From NCBI GenBank assembly GCA_903929355.1, contig CAIYUN010000081.1, forward strand, positions 1 through 64,000: a DNA stretch of 64,000 bases, written 5' to 3'. This document shows, piece after piece, positions 15,110 to 23,197 of the stretch. Source of the DNA: an uncultured Opitutaceae bacterium (GTDB taxonomy: Bacteria > Verrucomicrobiota > Verrucomicrobiia > Opitutales > Opitutaceae). The notes beneath the pieces are model-generated. The model worked only from the letters and a program-made list of their open reading frames with translations, had not been told where the DNA came from and did not search any database. The translations under genes and the position numbers were made by a program. Within the stretch, counting starts at the first letter, position 1, and each line of letters opens with the position of its first letter.

Positions 15110-16683
15110 GGTGCCGGCGGGATGGGACTCCCGCCAGCGGACAACAAGGTTGCGGCCATGTCCAGCCCGGATGTCATCAGCCGGCCCGTCGCCGCGGGCA
15201 CGGCCGGCCCACCCGCGGCCGCTGCAGGCCAGGCCACGGCAATCCACAGCGCGCGCTTGTCCAGCAGCGGCCCCTGTCCGGCAAGCAAACGGGCCCAGCG
15301 CGCCGGCTGCCAGCGCTGGCCGTGCAGCCATTGCATCCAACGGTCCGGGGTCGCGCGCGCCACCCCGTCGGGGTCGGCAAAGGTCACCCACCACCGGTCG
15401 TTGGCCCCGGTCCAGGTCGCCACTGGCAGGGCCAGGCCGGGCCGCACCGCGTCTGGCGCGGCGGACACAGCCAGGGGATCAAAGCCCTGGAGGTAAATCA
15501 ACTGGGCCGGATCGCCGCCCAGTACTTCAGGGGCGTATCCGATCAGAAAGCGCGCCCGACCCGCCGGCGTATCCACCACCCACTCGTCCGCCTGGGTCAA
15601 CGGCTTGTCGGTGCCGATGGCTTCTGCCGTCCAGGCCATCTGGCGGTGCGAGACCAGTTGCCAGCCGGCGGGGGGAACCCAAGCGACCGAAACCGACCGA
15701 GACACTACTGGGGGCCGCCCCCACCAAGAGAAAACCGCGGCGGCCACCACCAACGCGAGCACCAGGCGGCCGGCGCGCGAGGTCGTGGCCCGGGGCACCG
15801 GCCGCGCCAGCCACTCGGGCGCGCGGGCGCCAGCCACCATGCCCCAGCCGATGATGGCCAGCGCCGCGGCCGTGAAGAGGCTCGCCCCCTCGTCGCCATG
15901 CCAATAGTGAAACCGCTCCGGCTGCGGCGCCACGATCGCCAGCCAGGCGCAACGTACGACGGAGACCGCAAAAGCCACCGGCACGACCAGCAGGGTCAGG
16001 ACCAGGGTGCGGCGCCAGGTGAGGCGGAGCAGCAGCGCGCCCGGCACCAGCGTTTTGGCCAGCGCCTGCACCAGGGGAAGGCACGTGCAGCGCACCAAAA
16101 CCTCCACGCGGATGTTCCCCAGCAGGATGTTCGGACCCTCCACTTCGTTGGCATGGCCGGTCAGCGACAGGAGCCGTCCCGCCATCCGGGCCGTCGCGGC
16201 ACTCACGGCGCCGCTCGCATCAAGCTGGGTGAGCCAGAGCATCGCGGGCCACCACAGCCAGAAGAGCATCGCGAACCAGCCCGGCAGACCCGGCCGGACG
16301 GAACCCACCCCGCCGACCAGCACGGCCACGGCCGGCAACAGCAGCAACGGGGCCGCCCGCAGAATCCAAAAATCAGCGGGCGATGCGACCTGCAGCAGGC
16401 GCAGCGCCAGCAACACCCCGCCGGTGGCCAGAATGGCCGACCCCAGCCCGGGGGGACGCGCGTGCCGGCAGCCGGCATTGATCAGCCACCACGCGGCCCC
16501 GGCGAGAAAAACCGTGGCCACCAGGGCCTCGTCCATCAGCGGGGCGACCCGCCACCACGCGACCGCGGCCGACCCGGCGGCCAGCCAGAGGACGGCCCAC
16601 GCCGGCGCCGCCCGCAGCGCGCGTGGTTCCGCCGGATCCGGGGCGGGCGCGGCGATCGGGCCGCCGGTTGCTGGCATGGACAT
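15106..16683 (-). CDS. Exosortase (cyanoexosortase-like) with C-terminal associated domain
   Basis: A 525-residue membrane protease/transpeptidase candidate. The first ~290 residues have about eight hydrophobic segments and the exosortase catalytic positions: Cys in VLVRCTCLPLVQ (199 or 201), Arg in SVVRCAWLAI (244) and His in HYWHGDEGASLF (262). Exosortases process proteins with C-terminal sorting signals. Residues ~300-320 form another helix, followed by a ~190-residue extracytoplasmic domain that resembles exosortase-associated (EpsI/CrtB-like) proteins, here fused. ATG at 16683 is chosen; TTG lies one codon upstream. Confidence 0.8.
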   Translation of the reverse strand: MSMPATGGPIAAPAPDPAEPRALRAAPAWAVLWLAAGSAAVAWWRVAPLMDEALVATVFLAGAAWWLINAGCRHARPPGLGSAILATGGVLLALRLLQVASPADFWILRAAPLLLLPAVAVLVGGVGSVRPGLPGWFAMLFWLWWPAMLWLTQLDASGAVSAATARMAGRLLSLTGHANEVEGPNILLGNIRVEVLVRCTCLPLVQALAKTLVPGALLLRLTWRRTLVLTLLVVPVAFAVSVVRCAWLAIVAPQPERFHYWHGDEGASLFTAAALAIIGWGMVAGARAPEWLARPVPRATTSRAGRLVLALVVAAAVFSWWGRPPVVSRSVSVAWVPPAGWQLVSHRQMAWTAEAIGTDKPLTQADEWVVDTPAGRARFLIGYAPEVLGGDPAQLIYLQGFDPLAVSAAPDAVRPGLALPVATWTGANDRWWVTFADPDGVARATPDRWMQWLHGQRWQPARWARLLAGQGPLLDKRALWIAVAWPAAAAGGPAVPAATGRLMTSGLDMAATLLSAGGSPIPPAP

Positions 16684-16690
16684 CAAGCAA

Positions 16691-16716
16691 TAAAAAAGCC
16701 GGCCCGAGGCCGGCTT
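16691..16716 (-). terminator. Intrinsic terminator after the sorting-signal protein gene
   Basis: On the minus strand AAGCCGGCC-TCG-GGCCGGCTT is followed by TTTTTA. The 9-bp perfect stem and U-tract lie between the secreted protein gene (ending 16753) and the exosortase start, so the abundant substrate mRNA could end here with limited read-through into the exosortase. Confidence 0.88.
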
Positions 16717-16752
16717 GGCAAACAGAGAAGCAGGTTTGGCGCAAACCCGGGA

Positions 16753-17571
16753 TCAGACCCCGGCCATGACGCGCAGCTGTTTCAGGCCACCCGTTTGATA
16801 GAGGCGGAGGCCGGCCATCAGCATGATCAAACCCATGCCCAACCATTGCATGGGCGTAAAGGGAACGGCGAAACCCAACGTCATGTTGCCGCCGACGAAG
16901 GAGAAGGGATTGTCCACATACCCGGTGTTGCCCAGATCCAACAAACCGGCGGAGATCAGGCCACCGGTGTCGTTAAGCAGCGCCAGAATCTGGTCGCCCT
17001 GCGCGCTCCCCACCACAAAACTAAAGCTGCCGTTGGTCAGAGTGTTGCCAAAGCCGTTGAGCAACACACCGGTGTTGAGCAACTCGGTCGAATTCAATGC
17101 CCCGCCCAACTGGGAACTCGGGCTGGTGACCGTGCCTTGCAGCACCAGCGCGATGTCGTTGAAATCAAAACTGCTGCTGGTCGTGTCCAGGCCAAACAAG
17201 GAAAGGGAGACGCTGACCACGCCGATGGTGGTCGGCAGGCCGCCGGGGGTGTTCACCGCATTGGAGAAATCAAAAATACCCGGCGCGATGAGGGCGTCAG
17301 GATTGAGCGGATCATTGTCCCCGGTGTAGGTCCCAAACACCACCGGCGTCCCGAAATTCGGACTGTTCTCCGTGTCCAACACCGGATCATCCGCATTCAC
17401 GCGGATATTGCCGTTCACCACATGCGTGCCGCTCCCAGAAAGGGAGATCGATTGCGAGATCGCCAAAGTCTGGGCTTGGGCGGGAGCAACCACCATCGCC
17501 AACGCGAACACCAGCGCGCTACCAAGGACGGCACGGCTTGCAACGGAACGGGGGAGGGGATTCGGGTTCAT
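16753..17571 (-). CDS. Secreted protein with putative C-terminal exosortase sorting signal
   Basis: A 272-residue protein with a signal peptide (about 1-33, ending VAPAQAQ), a Ser/Thr/Asn-rich body with many short beta-type segments, and a tripartite C-terminus at 236-272: VPFTPMQW, a hydrophobic stretch GLIMLMAGLRLY, then basic KQLRV. The layout is that of PEP-CTERM-like substrates, but the motif is not the standard PEP, VPDSG or IPTL. It lies directly upstream of the exosortase, so it is the probable dedicated substrate. No body domain is recognised. Confidence 0.72.
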   Translation of the reverse strand: MNPNPLPRSVASRAVLGSALVFALAMVVAPAQAQTLAISQSISLSGSGTHVVNGNIRVNADDPVLDTENSPNFGTPVVFGTYTGDNDPLNPDALIAPGIFDFSNAVNTPGGLPTTIGVVSVSLSLFGLDTTSSSFDFNDIALVLQGTVTSPSSQLGGALNSTELLNTGVLLNGFGNTLTNGSFSFVVGSAQGDQILALLNDTGGLISAGLLDLGNTGYVDNPFSFVGGNMTLGFAVPFTPMQWLGMGLIMLMAGLRLYQTGGLKQLRVMAGV

Positions 17572-17812
17572 GGGAAGGCGGAGGTTTGATGACGCAGTTG
17601 TTCGAACGAGGCGAGAATGGAGCTCAGGGGACTAGGGTGTCAACCCTATATAACAGATTTTTTCAGTTCTCTGGATGTGTATTTTTAAATACCTAACAAT
17701 AAGATAATAAACGTGTATTTTCTTGATTTTCTCTGGTGAGAACTCCCGGTTGGTCGATGAAAACGGCCATTTTTTTATGGATTTCCCCTGATGGAAGCAT
17801 CTCACTCAACGA
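17572..17812. other. AT-rich divergent promoter region
   Basis: This 241-bp gap between divergent genes is far richer in A+T than its surroundings, most clearly at 17640-17720. Promoters for both flanking secreted-protein genes should lie here, but no -35/-10 pair can be called with confidence. Confidence 0.4.
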
Positions 17813-18190
17813 ATGAAGCAAATCACCCCGCTGCTGCTTGTGGTACTTTTGGGATCGGGTCTCGTCGGCGCCGCCCATGCCGGTGACCGAACCCGAACGA
17901 CCTCCGCCGATAAAAATTCGCCGGTCTCCACCCCGGCCACCGCCGCGCCCGACCCCGTCTGGCTCGCCAAGGCGATTGCCGCCTACCCGCTCGACACCTG
18001 TGTGGTGGGCGGCGACAAGCTGGGCGGCGACATGGGCCCTCCGGTCAACCACATCTTCAAACAGGCGGGCCAGCCCGACCGGCTCGTCCGTTTTTGCTGC
18101 CAGGGCTGCGTCGAGGATTTCACCGCCAACCCGGCGAAATTCCTGAAGATGATCGACGACGCCACGGCCGCGAAAGCGAAGAAAAACTAA
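17813..18190 (+). CDS. Periplasmic YPLDTC-type putative metal-binding protein
   Basis: A 125-residue exported protein: signal peptide at 1-23 (LLLVVLLGSGLVGAAHA), a Thr/Pro-rich linker, then a compact domain with AAYPLDTCVVGGDKLG and RFCCQGCVEDFTANPAKFL. The Cys and paired Cys residues resemble a heavy-metal-associated TRASH-like arrangement seen in small periplasmic proteins of Planctomycetes and Verrucomicrobia. Metal binding is inferred from the cysteines. It ends seven bases from the convergent GH127 gene. Confidence 0.75.
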   Translation: MKQITPLLLVVLLGSGLVGAAHAGDRTRTTSADKNSPVSTPATAAPDPVWLAKAIAAYPLDTCVVGGDKLGGDMGPPVNHIFKQAGQPDRLVRFCCQGCVEDFTANPAKFLKMIDDATAAKAKKN

Positions 18191-18196
18191 CCGGCC

Positions 18197-20935
18197 TCAC
18201 TGGTCGCGCATCCACACAATGGAGCGGCCCCCGCGGTTGAGCCGGGCGTAGTTGGGGATCGCGGTCAACGGGCTGCCGTCGGCAAAGGCGCCGGTGATCA
18301 CGCGCACCCCGCCGAGGAGATCGGGGCGCCACTCGGTGGTCAGCGCGGCGCCGGGTGCCAGCACCCGGTCCAGATTCTGGTCCACGCTCTCCAGGTTGTA
18401 GATGAGCGGCCCGTAGCGCAGGGCCACGCGGCCGGCGTCGGCCGCGACCCGGTTGTCGGCCTTGACGCGCGTCACCTCCATCGGAAGGACCAACTCAACC
18501 TTGTCCCCCGCCTGCCAGGTGCGGGTGACGACCGCGTAGCCTTGGTCCATGACAGGGACGACCGGCTGCCCGTTCACTGCCAGTGACACCAGGCGGGCGG
18601 GCCTCGTGAGATGAAGGGCGGTGTACAGCGCGCTGACGTTGCGGTTCGGCACGCGGATGCGGACGGAAAAGCTCCGGGGGGCGGCGGGATTGACGGTGAG
18701 CGCGACGCTGCCACTCCAGGGGTAATCGGTGGTCTGGACGAGCTGGACGTCGGTGCCGGCAACCTCACCCACGCTGACCGTGCTGCCGGCGAAGAGGTTC
18801 ACGCAGATGCTGTCGGGGCTCTTGGCATACATCCAGGTGGGCAGCATGAGGAGGGTGCGGGGGAAGTTGCTCACGCAGCACGGGCAGGTGTGCCAGGCAT
18901 AACGGGCGTTGCCGCGGCCCGGCAGGGCGCCGTCGCCGCCGGACGCGTCCAAGGGGTTGGTATAGTTGAAATACCCGCCGGTCAGGTCGTAGTCGCCGAG
19001 AATGGCGTTGTAAAAGGTGTCCTCATAGAGGTCGGCGAACTTCGCGTCCTGGTAGGTCAGGTTGAGTTTGTGCTGGAAAAAGAGGACCCCGCAGTTGGAG
19101 CAGGACTCGCAGTAGGAGTTGTTGGGGAGGGAATAGTTCCGGCCGAAGCCCTCGGAGGTCTCGCCGCTGCCGATGCCGCCGGTGAGGTAGTATTTTTTGT
19201 TCACCAGGTTGTCCCAGAGCGAGAGCACCGCGCTCTGATAGTCGGGGTCGCGGGTCTCCATCGCGACGGCCGCCATGCCGGCGTAGAGGTAGGTGGCGCG
19301 GACCGCATGGCCCACGGCCTCGTATTGCTGTACGACCGGGACCAGGGACTGGTCGTAGGTCGACGCGCCGCCCTGGCGGCAGTCGAGGAGGAACTTGGCG
19401 AGCGCGATGTAGCGGGTGCCCTGGCCCGGCCCCTCGGTGTCGTTGACGAACCGGCCGAAGCGGACCAGCGCCTGCTCCATCTCCTCATGGCCGTCATACC
19501 AGGCTTTTTTCGGGGCGGGGCCGAGATGGGCGTCCCAGCAGTCGGCCAGCTTCTTCGCGGCGTCGTAGAGGCGGGAGTCCTTTTTTCCCGTCATCTGGTA
19601 GTGCGCGATGGCCGCTTCGAGGAAATAGCCCGCCACATAACCCTCATGCTGGTCCCGCGTGCGGGGGTCCCAGTGCTGGCCGCCGTTCAGGGTGAAGCGG
19701 GTCTGGAAATAGCCGTCGGGCTCCTGGGCGGCGAGAATGAGGGGGATCCATTCGTCGATTTTCGCGCGCATCGACTGCTGCGCGGCGATCATGGCGGGGT
19801 CGCCCTGCGGATCGACCTCGAGGGCGTCGGACATCGACTCGACCGTGTTGAAAATCCAGGCGTTGGAAAATGGGTAGCCGACATGGCGGGCGGCGGGCTG
19901 GCCGGCGAGTTTGCGGCCGGCCTGGATGAGATTGTCGATGCCGCCCTCCCTCAGGTTCAGATCCGAAATCTGCGCCATGCAATGGGGAATCCAGCTGGTG
20001 ATGAGGGTCTTGATCCGGTCATGCAGCAGCGGGCTGCTGACCTGGTAGGGCAGGGTGGCGATTTGTTCCAAAGGCGCCGCGGGTGGCGGCGCGGCCACGT
20101 GGACCTTCGCGGTGTCGGCGGCGACCAGCGCGCCCGACCCCGCCTGCAGGCGGAGGACATAGTCGCCGACTGCGGAAAACGTCGCGGTGGTGACTGCGGC
20201 GTGGGCGTCGGCAAACGTGACCGCGCCCGGACCGGAAGCCTGGCTCCAGACGAGGGTGGCTCCGGTGGCGCCGCCCCCCGGCGCTTTTACGCTGCCGTGG
20301 AGATAGGTTTTTCCACCAAGCACGACATCGCGATCCACCCCGGCCGCCACCGTCGGCGGGAACGCGGGCGAACGGCCCGAGTCCAGCACCCGCCACTCGA
20401 TGATGCCGGTGGAGATCCCGGTCCCGGCGGTCGCGCCGCCGGCGTCGATCTCGAGCCGCAGGCGCGTGGTCGTGACCTCGTCAAAGGAAGTGACGTTAAA
20501 CTGGTTGCCCGCGACGCCCAGCCCCACCGGATGGGCGACCGGGACAAACCGCGCCCCGTCCCAATAAAGCAGGCGGCAGGCGCGGGGGAAGCCGATCCCC
20601 TGGCCGTCGTTCCACCAATACACCTCGGTCCGGTTGGTGCTGATGGGCTGGCTCCACTCATACTGCACCCACTGGGTGCCGGTGCGGTTCCAGTTGCCAT
20701 AGGTGCCATGAGTCGCGTCGCGCGAATTGCGCGGGGTGAAATCGTCGTTGAGCGCCGCGAGCGACGTGTCGCCCGATACATAGGAGCCCGACGCGGTCGC
20801 GACCAAGGCGAGGTTGAGGGGATCGGCCGCCGGCTGGGCCCAGCCGGTGCGGGCAAACCCCACCAGCAAACTGACGACCGTGAGCACGCGGGCAGGGAGA
20901 ACCAGGGCAAAGCGAGCCATCAGGGTGGGAGACAT
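18197..20935 (-). CDS. Secreted GH127-type beta-L-arabinofuranosidase
   Basis: A 912-residue secreted glycosidase. Signal peptide (about 1-33, ending GWAQP), an F5/8 type C-like carbohydrate-binding domain (about 40-180), an Ig/PKD-like domain (about 195-285), then the GH127 (former DUF1680) catalytic domain. Zinc-site residues of GH127 can be matched: YCESCSNCG (Glu and Cys) and WHTCPCCVSNFPR (paired Cys). The family releases L-arabinofuranose from plant or algal glycans. The start MSPTLMARFALVL is favoured over the longer frame because it gives a clean signal peptide. Confidence 0.9.
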   Translation of the reverse strand: MSPTLMARFALVLPARVLTVVSLLVGFARTGWAQPAADPLNLALVATASGSYVSGDTSLAALNDDFTPRNSRDATHGTYGNWNRTGTQWVQYEWSQPISTNRTEVYWWNDGQGIGFPRACRLLYWDGARFVPVAHPVGLGVAGNQFNVTSFDEVTTTRLRLEIDAGGATAGTGISTGIIEWRVLDSGRSPAFPPTVAAGVDRDVVLGGKTYLHGSVKAPGGGATGATLVWSQASGPGAVTFADAHAAVTTATFSAVGDYVLRLQAGSGALVAADTAKVHVAAPPPAAPLEQIATLPYQVSSPLLHDRIKTLITSWIPHCMAQISDLNLREGGIDNLIQAGRKLAGQPAARHVGYPFSNAWIFNTVESMSDALEVDPQGDPAMIAAQQSMRAKIDEWIPLILAAQEPDGYFQTRFTLNGGQHWDPRTRDQHEGYVAGYFLEAAIAHYQMTGKKDSRLYDAAKKLADCWDAHLGPAPKKAWYDGHEEMEQALVRFGRFVNDTEGPGQGTRYIALAKFLLDCRQGGASTYDQSLVPVVQQYEAVGHAVRATYLYAGMAAVAMETRDPDYQSAVLSLWDNLVNKKYYLTGGIGSGETSEGFGRNYSLPNNSYCESCSNCGVLFFQHKLNLTYQDAKFADLYEDTFYNAILGDYDLTGGYFNYTNPLDASGGDGALPGRGNARYAWHTCPCCVSNFPRTLLMLPTWMYAKSPDSICVNLFAGSTVSVGEVAGTDVQLVQTTDYPWSGSVALTVNPAAPRSFSVRIRVPNRNVSALYTALHLTRPARLVSLAVNGQPVVPVMDQGYAVVTRTWQAGDKVELVLPMEVTRVKADNRVAADAGRVALRYGPLIYNLESVDQNLDRVLAPGAALTTEWRPDLLGGVRVITGAFADGSPLTAIPNYARLNRGGRSIVWMRDQ

Positions 20936-21145
20936 AAAGGCAACGGGGTTAGACCAACGGGCCGGCCGGAGGGGGGTGACGGTCGGCCAGGGGGAGGGGG
21001 TGGTGCCAGCCTCCGACCGGGCGCGCCGCCGGGCAAGGGGGAAATTCACCGTGAACGAGGCCGCCCACGGCTGATTCACGAAGGAAGCGATGGGGAGACC
21101 ACAAGGACAGGGCCTTCGCCCATGACCTACCCAAACAAAAACCTG

Positions 21146-21239
21146 TAACCACTTATGCACACTAATTTTCACTGATCCGATCCTCAGAATCAGGGTTCAT
21201 CAGGGTCAATCAGTGGTTGAAATCCGACCGTTGGAAAAG
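21146..21239 (+). repeat. 94-bp dispersed repeat, copy 1
   Basis: Starts TAACCACTTATGCACACTAA and contains tandem CACTGAT/TCATCAGGGTCAATCAG motifs. Its reverse complement occurs at 49880-49973 with most positions unchanged. It sits in the 454-bp gap between the GH127 start and a lipoprotein gene; the remainder (20936-21145 and 21240-21389) shows no clear feature. Confidence 0.9.
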
Positions 21240-21389
21240 TTCTCATCCAAGTGTTCCAGGAGTTGTTGGGTCATTCATAATCATTGGGTTGGAGTCATCC
21301 ATGAATCGGCACGGCGAGGTCGCCCGGCCGCCGATCCGTCTCCACAGTTGCCAGCGCAGCAGTACCGGGCATGTTGAGGGGAAACCACC

Positions 21390-21833
21390 ATGAAAACCGC
21401 CCGTCTGCCACTGACGCTTTTGCTCGCCCTCATGGCGCTCGCCGCCGGGTGCAGCACCTTTCAAGGCCGTGCGACGGAGAAGGCCGTGGTCTTCAGCGCG
21501 CTCGACCCCGCCACCCAGGCGCGCCTGAAGGAAGGGCTGCTGCAAATCGGCGACACCATGGACATGGCGTATATTGCGCTCGGGGAACCGGACGAGAAAC
21601 GTGACCAGATCAGCGCCGCGGGCGGCGCGGTCGTGTGGATCTACCACAGGTTTTGGCAGGACTACCAAGGCGAGGCGCTCGTGGGCTACCGGACGATCCG
21701 CGCGGGCGGGCCCGGGGTCGCCCCACTCTACGCGCCGGTGACAGAAGGGGTTTATCAGGGCCGCGAGGAAGAGTATCTGCGCGTGACGTTCAAGGACGGC
21801 AAAGTCACGGTGATCGAACGGCCGAAGGCGTAG
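21390..21833 (+). CDS. Small lipoprotein of unknown function
   Basis: A 147-residue protein with a lipoprotein signal (lipobox LAAGC, Cys21) and a mature domain with ALGEPDEKRDQIS and RVTFKDGKVTVIERPK. The block ending in a two-strand VTFKDGKV unit is reminiscent of SmpA/BamE-like or DUF-type outer-membrane lipoproteins, in which a GxP loop precedes a beta hairpin, but no family can be named securely. It would be anchored on the periplasmic face of a membrane. It is convergent with gpsA and separated from it by a palindromic repeat. Confidence 0.75.
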   Translation: MKTARLPLTLLLALMALAAGCSTFQGRATEKAVVFSALDPATQARLKEGLLQIGDTMDMAYIALGEPDEKRDQISAAGGAVVWIYHRFWQDYQGEALVGYRTIRAGGPGVAPLYAPVTEGVYQGREEEYLRVTFKDGKVTVIERPKA

Positions 21834-21850
21834 TCACCCCGGAGCAATGG

Positions 21851-21926
21851 CAGGTGGCGCGCGTTGACCCAACGCGCTGAAGCTTGGAGCCCGCGGGCAC
21901 GCGCGTTAGGGTCAACGCGCTCCACC
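21851..21926. repeat. Nested GCGCGTTG palindromes between convergent genes
   Basis: Two hairpins, GCGCGTTG-ACC-CAACGCGC (21859-21877) and GCGCGTT-AGGGTC-AACGCGC (21901-21920), which are also complementary to each other through flanking GGTGG/CCACC. A third hairpin of this sequence lies inside the gene at 26089-28326. It may act as a bidirectional terminator, though no U-tract follows. Confidence 0.85.
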
Positions 21927-21944
21927 TTTCGATCCCCCGATCCC

Positions 21945-22943
21945 TCACTCGCGCTTCAAGCCGCGGCCCATGAGCGCGGCGAGTGCGGCGGCGGGAGGCC
22001 GGTTTTCGAAAAGGACCCGGCGCATCTCAGCCAGGATGGGCGCGTCGAGTCCGCGTCCGGCGCAGAGCTCCGCAAACGAGCCCGTCGTGCGATAGCCCTC
22101 CACAACCGTGCGACGGCCGGCCAGCAGCTCCGCCACCGACCTGCCCTCACCGAGCAAAAACCCGAACTCCCGGTTGCGGCTCCACGCGCCGTGGCAGGTC
22201 GCCACGAGGTCGCCGAAGCCGCTTAACCCGTAAAACGTCTCTGCCCTCGCACCCAGCGCGACACCCACGCGCACCATTTCCGCCAGCGCCCGGGTGAGGA
22301 GCGCGGCCCGGGCGTTGTCACCGAGTCGCAGGCCGTCGCAGCAGCCGGCGGCGATGGCATACACGTTCTTGAGACAGCCGCCGATCTCGGCGCCCGTCAC
22401 ATCGTCCGTGGTGTAGAGGCGCAGGGTCGGTCCGCTCAGGGCCGCCTGGGCCGTGGCGAGCAATTCGTCCGCGCCGGCCACGGCGAGCACCATCGCGGCG
22501 GGCTGGCCGCGCGCGACCTCCTCGGCGTGGCTCGGGCCGGTGAGCGTGCCGGCGGCAACCCCGGGCAGCACGGCGGTGATGACCTCGCTCGGCCGCAGAT
22601 GCGTGCCGGCCTCGAGCCCCTTGGCGAGGCTGACGACCAGCTTGAGCCGGTGGTCCGCGGGCAGGTGGTCGCGCAAACGGGTGGAAGTCTCGCGCAGGGC
22701 CTGTGACGGGCAGGCGAGCAGCACGAGCTCGGCCTCCATGAGCACGGGGGTGAGCTCATGGCCGAGCTGGAGGCTGGGGGGGAGCGGGAGGCCGGGCAGG
22801 TAGTCGGTGTTCTCGCGCGCGGAGGCCAGGGCGAGCGCCTGCTCAAACCGGCGCGGCACCAGGGTGACGGTATGCCCGAGCCGGGAAAGGTGGATCGCAA
22901 ACGCGGTGCCCCAGGCCCCCGCGCCAAGGATGGCGAAATTCAT
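21945..22943 (-). CDS. gpsA: Glycerol-3-phosphate dehydrogenase [NAD(P)+]
   Basis: A 332-residue enzyme that reduces dihydroxyacetone phosphate to sn-glycerol 3-phosphate for phospholipid synthesis. The N-terminal Rossmann motif is ILGAGAWGTAFA (residues 4-15), followed by LACPSQALRE, SLAKGLEAGT and GPSHAEEVARGQPAA. The catalytic Lys lies in GGCLKNVYAIAAG, and SGFGDLVATC with SRNREFG completes the pattern. Start MNFAILGAG is set by the Rossmann motif. It appears intact. Confidence 0.95.
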   Translation of the reverse strand: MNFAILGAGAWGTAFAIHLSRLGHTVTLVPRRFEQALALASARENTDYLPGLPLPPSLQLGHELTPVLMEAELVLLACPSQALRETSTRLRDHLPADHRLKLVVSLAKGLEAGTHLRPSEVITAVLPGVAAGTLTGPSHAEEVARGQPAAMVLAVAGADELLATAQAALSGPTLRLYTTDDVTGAEIGGCLKNVYAIAAGCCDGLRLGDNARAALLTRALAEMVRVGVALGARAETFYGLSGFGDLVATCHGAWSRNREFGFLLGEGRSVAELLAGRRTVVEGYRTTGSFAELCAGRGLDAPILAEMRRVLFENRPPAAALAALMGRGLKRE

Positions 22944-23111
22944 GTCGGGCAGTTTGACCACGGATTCCACCAATTGGCACGGATTTTCCATCCCACTTGT
23001 CGCGCCACAGCGCAGCGACGGCGGATCCGTGTTGATCCATGTCCCTCACTGATCGCCTCTGGCGCCGCTTACGGCGGGTAAACCGTGGTTAAAACTCCGT
23101 CCCTCCGTGTT

Positions 23112-23185
23112 CCTGGGTTCCTGATTTCCAAATTAAATTCGAATCTGGAACTCAGGAACTCAGGCCGAATCAAGCTCTTGGCTAC
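23112..23185. repeat. Dispersed hairpin repeat family A, single copy
   Basis: The hairpin TTCCTGGGTTCCTGATTTCC / GGAACTCAGGAACTCAGG with the start of the body (CCGAATCAAGCTCTTGGC). It is about 17 kb from the nearest other copy and has compensating changes in both arms (doubled GGAACTCAG). Confidence 0.85.
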
Positions 23186-23197
23186 CCCTCTATTTCC

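Noticed and set aside
18611-21148. 845-codon open frame antisense to the GH127 gene
   Set aside because: It is a GC-driven shadow: no domain, biased Gly/Val/Arg/Ala composition, and the opposite strand encodes a clear enzyme.
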